DNA of 18,708 nt, taken from contig JADFSZ010000009.1 in the NCBI GenBank assembly GCA_022560555.1, forward strand, positions 1 to 18,708. Direction: 5' to 3'. Source of the DNA: JADFSZ01 sp022560555 [NCBI: PVC group bacterium]. GTDB lineage: Bacteria > GCA-001730085 > JADFSZ01. Of the stretch, positions 1-8,238 are shown in pieces. The notes beneath the pieces are model-generated. The model saw nothing but the letters and a program-made list of their open reading frames with translations, did no database searches and was not told the DNA's origin. The position numbers and the translations under genes are program-made. Position 1 is the stretch's first letter. Each line of letters starts with the position of its first letter.

Positions 1-1
1 T

Positions 2-1684
2 TCATGCGGATTGATTCATAAACATGCGTATCTTTGGATTGTGCTTGTTGTTGGTGGTTGGGAATTGTTTTGCCAAGCAAAAGCATTTACTCAAAACCGT
101 TTGTGGAGTTTGGACATAACAATCCAACCTAAGAATGCCTTGATTTTTGGAGTTTTAGTTTTTATGGGAGGTCTTATTATCTGGGGGGCGTTTTTACCGC
201 CGCTTACCTATGACGGACTCGAGTATCATGTCGGGGCTCCTATGCAATACATTCGGGATGGGAGGATCCACTTTCTCGAGGAAAATGTGTATGCGAGTTT
301 TCCGGCTCTTGTCGAAATGTTTTATTTGTGGGGCCTTGTATCTGTTGATATGCTTGCACCGAAATTGATTCATGCCGCGTTGGGTTTGATGAGCCTCTAT
401 TTGATTTTTGTAATCGGCCGGGATTTTTTTAGCCGAACAGCGGGATGGTTGGGGGCCCTGTTTTTTGCGGTTTATCCCGGGCTGTTCTTGCTCACAACAC
501 AGGTTTATATCGATTTGGGTGTTTTGTTTTTCGGGCTTCTCACGGTGCTTGTCATGTTCCAATGGTGCAAAAACCCCCGGCAAGAGAAGAAATTCTCCTC
601 AGCTATCGGGTTTTTTGTGGGATGTGCGTGTGCGTGTAAATACACGGCTGTCCTTCTGTGGTTGCTTCCCGTATGGATTTTGTTGAATGTCATTCTCAAA
701 ATGAAAAAGATGAGTCTGAAGGAATATGTGTTTCATAACGGATGCTTTTTTGTGATGGCGCTCCTTGCCGTTATGCCATGGCTTATAAAAAATACGGTTT
801 TTTCCGGAAATCCTGTTTTTCCTTTTCTCTATGAATGGCTGGGGGGGCGCGGATGGACCCAGGAGCTGTCTGATTTATTTATGACATCCCATCTTCCTCC
901 AAAATTTGACCTGAATGTTTTAAAAGAGACTTGGATCAGAAACCATCAGTTGAATGTTCTCTTGATTGTGTTTATCCCCGGGCTGATTTTAGAATGGAAA
1001 GAAAAAAATCTGTTCTCGATGATCACGGGTTTATTGGTTCTTATGATGCTTGTTTTATTCCATTTGTGGACAAAATCTTTATGGCGTTTTTTTATTATCG
1101 GGGCAGGGCTCATGGCTCTCCTATCTGCCAGAGGATTCTGTTTGATGTTCACGCACATGAAAAATCGTGTTGTCAAAATTGGTCTTGTTCTTGTCGTATG
1201 TATGGGCGTTCTTTATGGGGTGGTTTTGAATATTGTTTTTCTGATTTCTCAAGAGGCGTTAGGAGTGATTTTTGGGGTCGAACCTCCGAAAACATATTTA
1301 ACCCGGAGGCTTCCCCACTATCCGGCGGTAGAATATTTGAATAGGCTGGAACTCAACCGGTCTAAAGAAAAAATTCTGTTTGTCGGAGAGTCAAGAATAT
1401 TCTATATTGAACAACCGATTATCAGCGGAACAGCTTTTAATAAAAATGTCCTTGAAGAAATATTTCGAACCGGAATAAATTATCGAGACATATACGAAGA
1501 CCTTCGCGCCAGGCATATTTCTTACATTTTTATCAATTTTTCTGAGGTCAGCAGACTCGAAAAGTCTTATGGGTATTTGAAAGATTTTGATTGGGGGCGT
1601 TTTTATGGATTTTCCGATGAATACTTAGACGTGGTTTTTCAAGATGAAAAGAAAACAATGTTTGTGTACAGGATGAAAAAATAA
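2..1684 (+). CDS. GT39/ArnT-like integral membrane glycosyltransferase, 5' end cut by the window
   Basis: A polytopic membrane protein that probably moves a sugar from a polyprenyl-phosphate donor onto an envelope acceptor at the outer face of the inner membrane. The frame is open to the window edge (codons for S, C, G precede the TTG at 11), so the TTG is probably internal and N-terminal helices are missing. Counting from that TTG, a PPLTYDGLEYH loop lies at residues 63-73, the place where GT39-type enzymes carry their acidic catalytic loop. It is followed by a Y-x-x-F-P-x-L-V-E-M segment (about 94-103) and many hydrophobic helices, including an MPWLIKNTVFSGNPVFPF motif typical of this family. 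The last 120 residues are soluble. It ends 2 nt before a GT4 gene and belongs to the glycan block. Membrane glycosyltransferase class is well supported; donor and acceptor cannot be told. Confidence 0.8.
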   Translation, partial: SCGLIHKHAYLWIVLVVGGWELFCQAKAFTQNRLWSLDITIQPKNALIFGVLVFMGGLIIWGAFLPPLTYDGLEYHVGAPMQYIRDGRIHFLEENVYASFPALVEMFYLWGLVSVDMLAPKLIHAALGLMSLYLIFVIGRDFFSRTAGWLGALFFAVYPGLFLLTTQVYIDLGVLFFGLLTVLVMFQWCKNPRQEKKFSSAIGFFVGCACACKYTAVLLWLLPVWILLNVILKMKKMSLKEYVFHNGCFFVMALLAVMPWLIKNTVFSGNPVFPFLYEWLGGRGWTQELSDLFMTSHLPPKFDLNVLKETWIRNHQLNVLLIVFIPGLILEWKEKNLFSMITGLLVLMMLVLFHLWTKSLWRFFIIGAGLMALLSARGFCLMFTHMKNRVVKIGLVLVVCMGVLYGVVLNIVFLISQEALGVIFGVEPPKTYLTRRLPHYPAVEYLNRLELNRSKEKILFVGESRIFYIEQPIISGTAFNKNVLEEIFRTGINYRDIYEDLRARHISYIFINFSEVSRLEKSYGYLKDFDWGRFYGFSDEYLDVVFQDEKKTMFVYRMKK

Positions 1685-1686
1685 GC

Positions 1687-2883
1687 ATGTCAGCGATTTC
1701 CGGGCACAATAAAAAAATAAAAGTGGCTCACGTTATCACGCGAATGATTATCGGCGGAGCACAGGAAAATACACTTTACACAGTTCAGGGTTTAGCAAAA
1801 ATGCCTCAATATGATGTCGACCTGATAAGCGGACCGACATATGGTCCTGAAGGGGCTCTGACGTCCCAACATCCTGATCATGACTACGATGTTAAAATTA
1901 TTCCGAGTTTAAAACGTAATCTTAATCCATTCCTTGATATCATCGCTTTTTTCCATCTTTTTATTACCTTTATGAAAGGGAGATATCATATTGTCCATAC
2001 CCATAGTGCAAAGGCCGGGATACTAGGGCGATTGGCCGCGAAATGTGCCGGCGTCCCCATCATAGTGCACACAATTCATGGCTTGTCGTTTCATCCCTAC
2101 CAAGAGAATTGGCTTAACTATATTTACATTAAGCTCGAAAAAATCGTTGCTTTTTGGACATCAAAGCTTATTGTCGTCTGTGACCGCATGTGCGTACAGT
2201 CGGTTAAGGTCGGTATCGCGCCAAAAAATAAATATGTTAAAATTTATAGCGGGATCGATGTTGAGGATTTTTACCGAATACGTATTCCTCAAGAAGAGCT
2301 CTTGCGGCAGTTAAATATTGAGCCAGATAAAGTGATCATCGGAAAAGTCGCTCGATTGTTTCCTCTCAAAGGACATATTTATTTGCTAAAAGCTGTACGA
2401 TCACTTATAAGAGATTTTCCTAACTTAAGATTGGTACTCGTGGGAGACGGTATCCTTAAGGAGCACCTTATGCGTGAATCTGTTCGTTACGGCATCCAAG
2501 AATATGTGAGGTTCGTTGGGCTTGTCCCCCCAGAGGAAATTTCATCTTATCTCTCTATTATGAATATCGTTGTGCATGTCTCATTGCGGGAAGGGCTCGC
2601 AAGAGTGATTCCTCAGGCCATGCTTTTGAAAAAACCCGTTGTCGCATTTAATCTTGATGGAGCTCCCGAATTGATTTTTGATGGCAAAACGGGGTGTCTT
2701 GTGAAGCCGGAATCCCTCACGGGGCTCAACTCGGCTTTGGCCTATTTGCTGAAAAATCCATCACAGGCAAAGCATATGGGAAGCATGGCCAAAGATATGG
2801 TTGAGCCCAAATTCAGTCATTTAACTATGGTGAAAAAAATCGATGATGTTTATAATGATTTGATAAAAGAGGAGAAAATTTGA
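1687..2883 (+). CDS. GT4 family (GT-B fold) glycosyltransferase
   Basis: A cytosolic or membrane-associated retaining glycosyltransferase that would add a sugar from a nucleotide donor to a growing lipid-linked glycan. The N-terminal Rossmann half starts with IKVAHVITRMIIGGAQ (residues 11-26, glycine-rich acceptor loop) and carries HTHSAKAGILGRLAA (104-118). The C-terminal half has IGKVARLFPLKGH (218-230), LVLVGDG (249-255) and the donor-binding region REGLARVIPQAM (301-312). The usual E-x7-E pair is E302 and Q310; Gln at the second place is, from memory, common in this subgroup and not a defect. At 398 aa it is full length. It starts 2 nt after the GT39 gene with only a weak SD, and its stop overlaps the TTG start of the next gene by 4 nt (TTGA), which suggests translational coupling. 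Sugar specificity is unknown. Confidence 0.9.
   Translation: MSAISGHNKKIKVAHVITRMIIGGAQENTLYTVQGLAKMPQYDVDLISGPTYGPEGALTSQHPDHDYDVKIIPSLKRNLNPFLDIIAFFHLFITFMKGRYHIVHTHSAKAGILGRLAAKCAGVPIIVHTIHGLSFHPYQENWLNYIYIKLEKIVAFWTSKLIVVCDRMCVQSVKVGIAPKNKYVKIYSGIDVEDFYRIRIPQEELLRQLNIEPDKVIIGKVARLFPLKGHIYLLKAVRSLIRDFPNLRLVLVGDGILKEHLMRESVRYGIQEYVRFVGLVPPEEISSYLSIMNIVVHVSLREGLARVIPQAMLLKKPVVAFNLDGAPELIFDGKTGCLVKPESLTGLNSALAYLLKNPSQAKHMGSMAKDMVEPKFSHLTMVKKIDDVYNDLIKEEKI
2871..2874 (+). promoter_or_regulatory. Shine-Dalgarno site fixing a TTG start at 2880
   Basis: GGAG (within AGAGGAG, 2868-2874) lies 5 nt before the TTG at 2880. The next in-frame ATG (2892) would be 17 nt away. This supports the TTG as the start of the sugar-phosphate transferase gene. 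Confidence 0.7.
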
Positions 2884-3980
2884 ATCTTTTAATGATCAGT
2901 TTTTCGATTTTAGCTCTAACGTGTATGTTGTCCGCGGTGATGACATATCTCATCAGAATCTTTGCGCTCAAAAAAGGGCTTGTAGATATTCCACAGGAAA
3001 GAAAAATCCACAATGAACCCATTGCGTTAGGGGGCGGTGTGGCGATTTATGCCTCTATGGCTGTTGTTATCCTGGTGGGTTTAATAGGATTGCAGCTGAA
3101 GTTGTTCCCCTTGGAAAGAATGTTTCAGTTCTATGACCTCCCATTGTCTTTGTTGAGTGGGATGGTTAGCGTTATTCCCAAGGTGGTTGTTGTGTTGATC
3201 AGCATCAGCGTTATCATGCTTTTAGGTCTTCTGGATGATATCAAAGGTGTTCGTGTCAGCATAAAATTTTTTACGGAAGCGTTGATGGGAGTTTTTTTAT
3301 ATGCCGCGGATATCAAAATCACGTTATTTTCTTCAAACCCTTTGCTGAACCTGTTTTTTACTGTCGGTTGGGTGGTGTTAGTGACGAATAGTTTTAATCT
3401 GTTGGATAACATGGATGGCCTGACCGCGGGAATTGCTTTTATCAGCGGAATTTTTCTATTAGGAGTTGCCATAGAATACGGCCAATTTTTTGTAAGTTTT
3501 ATTATTGCCTCTTTTTGCGGTGCTCTTTTAGGGTTTTTGTTTTTTAATTATTATCCCGCGAAAATTTTTATGGGGGATGCCGGGAGTTTAAGTGTCGGCT
3601 ATATGATTTCGGTTTTAACGATTCTCACGACCTATTACACACCAAGCGATTCTAAAATCTTGCCGATCATGATACCGCTGTTCATTCTCATGATTCCAAT
3701 CTTTGACACTCTATCTGTTGTCGTTATACGTTTCAAACAGCATAGACCGATTTTTCAAGGAGATAAAAGCCATTTTTCTCATCGTCTTGTGAGCCTTGGT
3801 CTATCACAGAAAAATGCCGTTTTATTAATCTACCTTTTATGTATTTGTCTCGCCCTGCCTGCTTTGCTTGTCCGTAGAGTAGATCCAATAGGAATGTTCT
3901 TTCTGTTTCTTTTAGATTTAGTATTGATAATTATCATCGTTATCCTTGAATATGCCGCTATCAAAAAAAATAAAAATTGA
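2880..3980 (+). CDS. WecA/MraY-type polyprenyl-phosphate sugar-1-phosphate transferase
   Basis: An integral inner-membrane enzyme of the PNPT family. It moves HexNAc-1-phosphate from a UDP-sugar to undecaprenyl phosphate, starting a lipid-linked glycan. All family motifs are visible: the KKGLVDIP...KIHNEPIALGGG cytosolic loop (31-53), the LGLLDD aspartate pair (D119/D120), NLLDNMDGLTAG (173-184), the IFMGDAGSLSVG loop (229-240), and a histidine loop HFSHRL (298-303) after a long IPIFDT segment. About ten to eleven hydrophobic helices fit the family, and 366 aa is a normal length. The lack of the peptidoglycan-specific MraY arrangement, together with glycan neighbours, makes a WecA-like role more likely than MraY. 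It overlaps the GT4 gene by 4 nt and starts at TTG, supported by the SD at 2871. The exact sugar is unknown. Confidence 0.92.
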   Translation: MNLLMISFSILALTCMLSAVMTYLIRIFALKKGLVDIPQERKIHNEPIALGGGVAIYASMAVVILVGLIGLQLKLFPLERMFQFYDLPLSLLSGMVSVIPKVVVVLISISVIMLLGLLDDIKGVRVSIKFFTEALMGVFLYAADIKITLFSSNPLLNLFFTVGWVVLVTNSFNLLDNMDGLTAGIAFISGIFLLGVAIEYGQFFVSFIIASFCGALLGFLFFNYYPAKIFMGDAGSLSVGYMISVLTILTTYYTPSDSKILPIMIPLFILMIPIFDTLSVVVIRFKQHRPIFQGDKSHFSHRLVSLGLSQKNAVLLIYLLCICLALPALLVRRVDPIGMFFLFLLDLVLIIIIVILEYAAIKKNKN

Positions 3981-5802
3981 TAATATTTTCAGGCTGCTTC
4001 TTTTGCTTATTATTTTAGCGGCTCCCCTAAAATTCGGACTTCCTTTTGTTGAGAATATCCCGAATTTTTGGCCGGGCTCTTTGGATGAGTGGCTGATATG
4101 GTCTTGGCCGGCTGAGATTTTTTGTTTAGGTGTGTGTGTGCTGACCTTGCTTGCCCTGCCGGTTTTAATCAAGAAAAAAGTCCCGCCTGCCTTTGCCGTA
4201 TGTGGTCTCTTAATATTCGTATTTGCTGTTCCGTCAGTGATCGGGTCTGTCGCCCTGACAGCTTCCTTGGTCCAGGTGATTCAATTCGGAGCTTATTTTT
4301 TGGTATGGTGGCTCGTCGTAAGTTTGCTCGATGATGAAAAAAGTCACGAGATCCTGATTGATTGCATACTATTTTCATCTGTGATCATTATGGGGTATGC
4401 TGTTTATCAATATTTTTCCGGTTTTGATGCGACCCGGGAAATTTTGAAAAATATGGATGACCAGGCCTTTCGAGGTATCATCGAAAGTAAACTTGGCCAA
4501 AAGCGCGTATTTTCCACCTTTATTTATCCTAATGCCCTTGCAGGTTATCTGCTCATGATTTTTCCCCTGTGTGTTGTGCGTCTCAAAATAACGCGCTCTA
4601 TAAAAGAGAAGTTGTTTTACATTAGTCTTACCGTATTAAGTGTTTATGTTATGGCTCTCACACAGTCAAGAGGCGGACTGATCGTCTTAAGTGTTTTAAT
4701 ATTTTTGATGCTGTATTTTTGGGTCCCCGAGAGGGGACGCAAATATGTGTGGTCCTTAGGATGTTGTGGCGCATTATTTTTTGTCTGGGCTGTTGCCTAT
4801 TCGAAAATTAACGCAGGCTCATGGATGGCCCGGCTGGATTATTGGGAAAGCGGCTTGAACATTGTCCGTGATCATCTTTTTACCGGGACCGGCCCGGGAA
4901 CTACAGGGTATGTTTATCCCAAGTATATGTTAGCCGGGGCGGAAGAAACGAAAATGCTGCATAATAATTTTTTACAATTCCTCGCGGAATGGGGTCTTGT
5001 TTCCTTTGTCGGGTTTTTAGCTTTCTGGGGCTTGTTGTTTCAAAAAACAAAAGCGATACTTCGAGATCACGTGTCCATGGCTTGCGCTTTAGGATTAACG
5101 GCCTTTCTGATTCATTCCCTCGTTGACTTTGACCTGTATGTGCCGGGGATTGCGGTATTGGCCTTTACTTTCCATGGAATGATTTTGGGAAGATCACATA
5201 CAACATCAATAAAAATAAGGACTTGGCAAAAGTTTGGAATTTGTGTAATATTGGTCTTGATTTTGGCCCCGGCGGGGCTTTATCTTTGGCAATATGCGGA
5301 AGCGGATTATAAAACGTATGCCGCGGAGAAATCTATTCGTGCGGGGGAGCTGAAACAAGGTCTTGACTTCCTTGAAGACGCCAAAAAAATGAAAATCCCT
5401 TTCACTTGGCATCTCCTGGGGCGGCTGCATTGGCAGATGGGCCACTGGGATAGAGCCGAAGACGCGTTCAAACAAGGCGCCAAAAGTGCCACAACATATT
5501 CGGAATTTGACGCGAATCTGGCTCGAGGGTATTTTAAGTTATCAAGTCAATCAAGCGAACAAAATGAGCACTACTTAAAGCTGGCGATAGATCATATGAA
5601 AAAAGCGATAAAAAATTTTCCCGTGTATGCCCTCTATCACGCGGAATTGGCCGCTCTTTATCAAAAAAGCGGACTCCGGAATCAGGCCGGGGAAGAAGCC
5701 TTGCAGGCGCTGGAATACCATAAATTAAGCCGAAATAAAAATATGAAAACGACAGAGATACTACAACAGGCCGGGTTCCGGACCGGAGGAGAAGCCCTAT
5801 GA
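3952..5802 (+). CDS. O-antigen ligase/polymerase (Wzy_C) family protein with C-terminal TPR region
   Basis: A polytopic membrane protein of the WaaL/Wzy/PglL superfamily, which transfers or polymerises lipid-linked glycans on the outer face of the inner membrane. Numbered from the upstream TTG at 3946, the Wzy_C hallmarks are [15 protein letters not shown] (188-202), LTQSRGG (238-244), [15 protein letters not shown] with GTGPGTTG (296-321), [13 protein letters not shown] (338-350) and IHSLVDFDL (389-397). The last membrane helix is about 431-448. Residues 455-600 form helical repeats of TPR type ([21 protein letters not shown], then [15 protein letters not shown]). I chose ATG 3952 because neither it nor TTG 3946 has a clear SD; the gene overlaps the transferase gene by 29 nt. 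It could be a lipid A-core ligase, a glycan polymerase or a protein O-glycosyltransferase; sequence alone does not decide. Confidence 0.85.
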   Translation: MPLSKKIKIDNIFRLLLLLIILAAPLKFGLPFVENIPNFWPGSLDEWLIWSWPAEIFCLGVCVLTLLALPVLIKKKVPPAFAVCGLLIFVFAVPSVIGSVALTASLVQVIQFGAYFLVWWLVVSLLDDEKSHEILIDCILFSSVIIMGYAVYQYFSGFDATREILKNMDDQAFRGIIESKLGQKRVFSTFIYPNALAGYLLMIFPLCVVRLKITRSIKEKLFYISLTVLSVYVMALTQSRGGLIVLSVLIFLMLYFWVPERGRKYVWSLGCCGALFFVWAVAYSKINAGSWMARLDYWESGLNIVRDHLFTGTGPGTTGYVYPKYMLAGAEETKMLHNNFLQFLAEWGLVSFVGFLAFWGLLFQKTKAILRDHVSMACALGLTAFLIHSLVDFDLYVPGIAVLAFTFHGMILGRSHTTSIKIRTWQKFGICVILVLILAPAGLYLWQYAEADYKTYAAEKSIRAGELKQGLDFLEDAKKMKIPFTWHLLGRLHWQMGHWDRAEDAFKQGAKSATTYSEFDANLARGYFKLSSQSSEQNEHYLKLAIDHMKKAIKNFPVYALYHAELAALYQKSGLRNQAGEEALQALEYHKLSRNKNMKTTEILQQAGFRTGGEAL

Positions 5803-6239
5803 ATAAAGTTCTCGTCATTCATGGCCCGAATTTAGGCCTTCTGGGATCGCGGCAGCCGGAAATATACGGGCATTTTACATTGGATGAAATCAACGGACGC
5901 TTACGTGAACGGGCGAATGATCTCGGGGTTGAGTTGGAGGATTTTCAGTCGGATCATGAGGGGCAAATTGTTGAGAAAATCGGACAGACCGATGCTCAAT
6001 TTATCGTTATTAATCCTGCCGCCTACACCCACACTAGTGTTGCCATTGCGGATGCTTTGGCCGCACGGGACATTCCTGCCATAGAAGTTCACTTATCGAA
6101 TATTTATAAGCGTGAAGAGTTTCGGCACAAATCCATGGTCTCGCCTTATGTCCTGGGTCAAATCACAGGGCTTGGAGAGGATAGTTATGTATTGGCTCTT
6201 GAGGCGGCTGTCCGGATACTCAAGAGAAAAACCTCTTAA
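5799..6239 (+). CDS. aroQ: 3-dehydroquinate dehydratase, type II
   Basis: A cytosolic dodecameric-type enzyme that converts 3-dehydroquinate to 3-dehydroshikimate by anti elimination, the third step of the shikimate pathway to chorismate and aromatic amino acids. The full type II fold is visible: [16 protein letters not shown] (9-24) with catalytic Y23 and R18 on the flexible lid, [17 protein letters not shown] (71-87) with N72 and H78, [17 protein letters not shown] (96-112) with H98 and R109, and a GLG(E)DSYVLAL C-terminal helix. At 146 aa it is the normal length. Its ATG overlaps the upstream stop (ATGA), with GGAGGA at 5785-5790, 8 nt before it. No other shikimate gene is nearby, so it looks inserted into an envelope-gene operon. 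Very sure. Confidence 0.97.
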   Translation: MNKVLVIHGPNLGLLGSRQPEIYGHFTLDEINGRLRERANDLGVELEDFQSDHEGQIVEKIGQTDAQFIVINPAAYTHTSVAIADALAARDIPAIEVHLSNIYKREEFRHKSMVSPYVLGQITGLGEDSYVLALEAAVRILKRKTS

Positions 6240-6240
6240 G

Positions 6241-6245
6241 AAGGA
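6241..6245 (+). promoter_or_regulatory. Shine-Dalgarno site fixing a TTG start at 6254
   Basis: AAGGA (within AGAAGGA) begins just after the aroQ stop and lies 8 nt before the TTG at 6254. That spacing supports the TTG as the start of the UPF0104 gene. Confidence 0.7.
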
Positions 6246-6253
6246 TAACAATA

Positions 6254-7273
6254 TTGTCTCGGCTCAAAAAACATCTGGGAACCTGTGTGCGTTTGATTGT
6301 CAGTGTCGGCATCCTATTTCTGATCATAAAAAATATTGACCTCGTTGGATTTTCGGGCATTGTTAAGAACGCGAAACTGTCATGGATTCTGGGAACTTGG
6401 GCCCTTTTAGGGCTGTTCATGATCCCTCTCTCTGTGGCCCGACTGCAATTATTTCTCGTATCACACAACATTAGGCTTCCCTTTTCACGTGTTCTTGTTT
6501 ATCAAATGGTTGGATATTTTTACAATACTTTTTTACCCGGAGGAGTCGGGGGAGATATTATTAAAGCCTATTATATTGCGCAAGAGACTGATAAAAAGCA
6601 TGAAACAGTTGCCGCTGTGATCGCGGATCGTATTGTGGGCCTCATAAGCCTATTTTCTTTAGCTGTGATCGCGTTGTTCCTCAAATGGAATGAGCCCGCT
6701 TTTCATATTCCGCGGGTGATTATTGCTTGCGCGTGCATCCTCGCGGGAATTTGTCTTGCCATTTTTTTTAACAAGAAGCTTATGAGGCGCATTCCTTTTG
6801 GCAAAACTCTTTTTGAAAAAATCCCGTTTCACAGCGCTATTTCCCGTGCCTATGACGCGCTGCACTACTATAAAAATCAAAAAACGTTTCTTGTCAAAGC
6901 ATTTGCTTATTCCCTTGTGATGCAGCTGATTTTCATTTTAGGACACATACCCATAGCCTTTGCTTTAGGGATTGATGTTTTAAACCCGCTCGTGTATATC
7001 ACCCTGGTGCCGATTGCCATTACGATCGCGGCGATACCCATTTCCATACAGGGCTGGGGTATAGGAGAAGCTGTTTACATCAAACTGTTCGGATTGGTTG
7101 GCATAGCGAGCGCGCACAGCCTTGCCTTGTCTGTGATTATGAGGTTTGCTATGATGCTGATCGGAATGGTCGGAGCCGGTTTCTATATGTGTCTCGGTCT
7201 TATTCGTAAAGATTTCACTCCCGTCAAAGGAATGGGGAGTGATTGGATTAACAAAAAGGAGCCAGTGAAATGA
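6254..7273 (+). CDS. UPF0104/LPG synthase-type membrane protein (flippase-like domain only)
   Basis: An inner-membrane protein of the lysylphosphatidylglycerol synthase TM family (AglD/MprF N-terminal domain type). Members are thought to flip or handle lipids or lipid-linked sugars. Family marks are YFYNTFLPGGVGGDIIKA (88-105), ADRIVGL (124-130) and PISIQGWGIGEAVYIKLFG (262-280), with about eight hydrophobic helices. At 339 aa it is only the membrane domain; the soluble aminoacyl-transferase domain of MprF is absent, so lysyl transfer is not expected. Its neighbours (sugar-phosphate transferase, glycosyltransferases, Wzy_C protein) suggest a role in lipid-linked glycan or phospholipid traffic, but this is inference. 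It starts 14 nt after aroQ at TTG, and its TGA overlaps the next ATG by 4 nt. Confidence 0.88.
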   Translation: MSRLKKHLGTCVRLIVSVGILFLIIKNIDLVGFSGIVKNAKLSWILGTWALLGLFMIPLSVARLQLFLVSHNIRLPFSRVLVYQMVGYFYNTFLPGGVGGDIIKAYYIAQETDKKHETVAAVIADRIVGLISLFSLAVIALFLKWNEPAFHIPRVIIACACILAGICLAIFFNKKLMRRIPFGKTLFEKIPFHSAISRAYDALHYYKNQKTFLVKAFAYSLVMQLIFILGHIPIAFALGIDVLNPLVYITLVPIAITIAAIPISIQGWGIGEAVYIKLFGLVGIASAHSLALSVIMRFAMMLIGMVGAGFYMCLGLIRKDFTPVKGMGSDWINKKEPVK

Positions 7274-7449
7274 TTGATAAAAAATTGATGTCTATTTTAG
7301 CCTGTCCCGTGTGTCACGAAAAAGTATCTGCCGATGAAAACGAACAGTTTCTTGTCTGTGTTTCATGCGGGCGCGCTTATCCTGTCAAAAACGGAATCCC
7401 CGTCATGTTGGCTGATCAGGCTATTTTGAAGGATGATCGGAAGTCCTGA
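7270..7449 (+). CDS. Trm112/YcaR-like zinc-ribbon small protein (UPF0434)
   Basis: A 59-aa cytosolic protein. It has two Cys pairs, ACPVC (C12, C15) and CVSCGRAYPVKNGIPVML (C30, C33), the arrangement of a Trm112 zinc ribbon, with the family's RAYPxxxGIPVML ending. In eukaryotes and archaea Trm112 is an activating partner of methyltransferases. The bacterial YcaR group often lies beside lipopolysaccharide genes, and its role is poorly known. AAGGAG at 7256-7261, 8 nt before the ATG, and an ATGA overlap with the UPF0104 gene show it is really translated. The gene is too short for many callers. No methyltransferase gene is adjacent here, so its partner is unknown. Confidence 0.9.
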   Translation: MIDKKLMSILACPVCHEKVSADENEQFLVCVSCGRAYPVKNGIPVMLADQAILKDDRKS

Positions 7450-7458
7450 TTTTTCCTG

Positions 7459-8232
7459 ATGAGTAAAATAAAGAATATCATGTCTTGGAACGTTAATGGG
7501 ATTCGTTCTATTGAGAAAAAAGGCTTTGTGAAATGGCTAAAGCAAACAGCGCCGGATGTTCTGTGTTTCCAAGAAATAAAAGCGACTGAAGAGCAGGTTC
7601 CTAAATCCATAAACGATAGTGAAGATTATTTTTCTTTTTGGAATAGTTCGGTAAAAAAAGGTTATGCCGGGGTCGGTATCTTAAGTCAGATTGAACCTTT
7701 GGGCGTTCAAATGGGCATGAAACACAAGAGATTTGATATCGAAGGGCGTGTTTTGACATGTGAATTCACTAATTACTATGTGATATCAGTCTATTTTCCT
7801 AACGCGCAAGAGGGATTAAAGAGGCTGAAATATAAGTTAGAATTTAACGAAGCTTTTACCAAATTTGTGTCCGCGTTGCGCTCTAAAAAAGATGTTGTGA
7901 TTTGCGGAGATTATAATGTGGCTCATAACGAAATCGATCTGGAGCGCCCTAAAGCTAATGAGAACAACGCGGGGTTTTCATGGCCGGAGCGACAATGGAT
8001 GACATCGTTTTTAAAGAGAGGGTTCCTCGATACATTCCGTCTGTTCAATGATCGCTCCCGTCAATATACGTGGTGGAGTTACCGCGCCCAAGCGCGCCGG
8101 AAGAATATTGGATGGCGTATTGATTATGTGTGTGTTAACCATGAAGCAAAAAAAAGAGTGAAAAAGGCTTATATTATGAAAGACGTATTGGGATCGGATC
8201 ACTGCCCTGTAGGAATCGAATTTTCGTCGTAG
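7459..8232 (+). CDS. xth: Exonuclease III/AP endonuclease family enzyme
   Basis: A cytosolic DNA repair enzyme that cuts the backbone 5' of abasic sites and removes 3' blocking groups or 3' nucleotides. It depends on a divalent metal. Motifs in order: SWNVNGIRS (9-17) with N11, VLCFQEIKA (34-42) with metal ligand E39, VYFPNA (111-116), CGDYNVAHNEIDLERPK (149-165) with D151 and N153, WWSYRAQARRKNIGWRIDY (205-223) with D222, and GSDHCPVGIEF (245-255) with D247/H248. All catalytic residues are present and 257 aa is the normal length. The ATG at 7459 has no good SD; an internal ATG at residue 8 (7480) is a possible alternative. It lies 9 nt after the zinc-ribbon gene and 6 nt before the VWA gene. 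Confidence 0.95.
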   Translation: MSKIKNIMSWNVNGIRSIEKKGFVKWLKQTAPDVLCFQEIKATEEQVPKSINDSEDYFSFWNSSVKKGYAGVGILSQIEPLGVQMGMKHKRFDIEGRVLTCEFTNYYVISVYFPNAQEGLKRLKYKLEFNEAFTKFVSALRSKKDVVICGDYNVAHNEIDLERPKANENNAGFSWPERQWMTSFLKRGFLDTFRLFNDRSRQYTWWSYRAQARRKNIGWRIDYVCVNHEAKKRVKKAYIMKDVLGSDHCPVGIEFSS

Positions 8233-8238
8233 GATAAT

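Noticed and set aside
194-583. 129-codon ORF on the minus strand inside the GT39 gene
   Set aside because: Mirror of a conserved membrane-protein frame; no domain, no SD.
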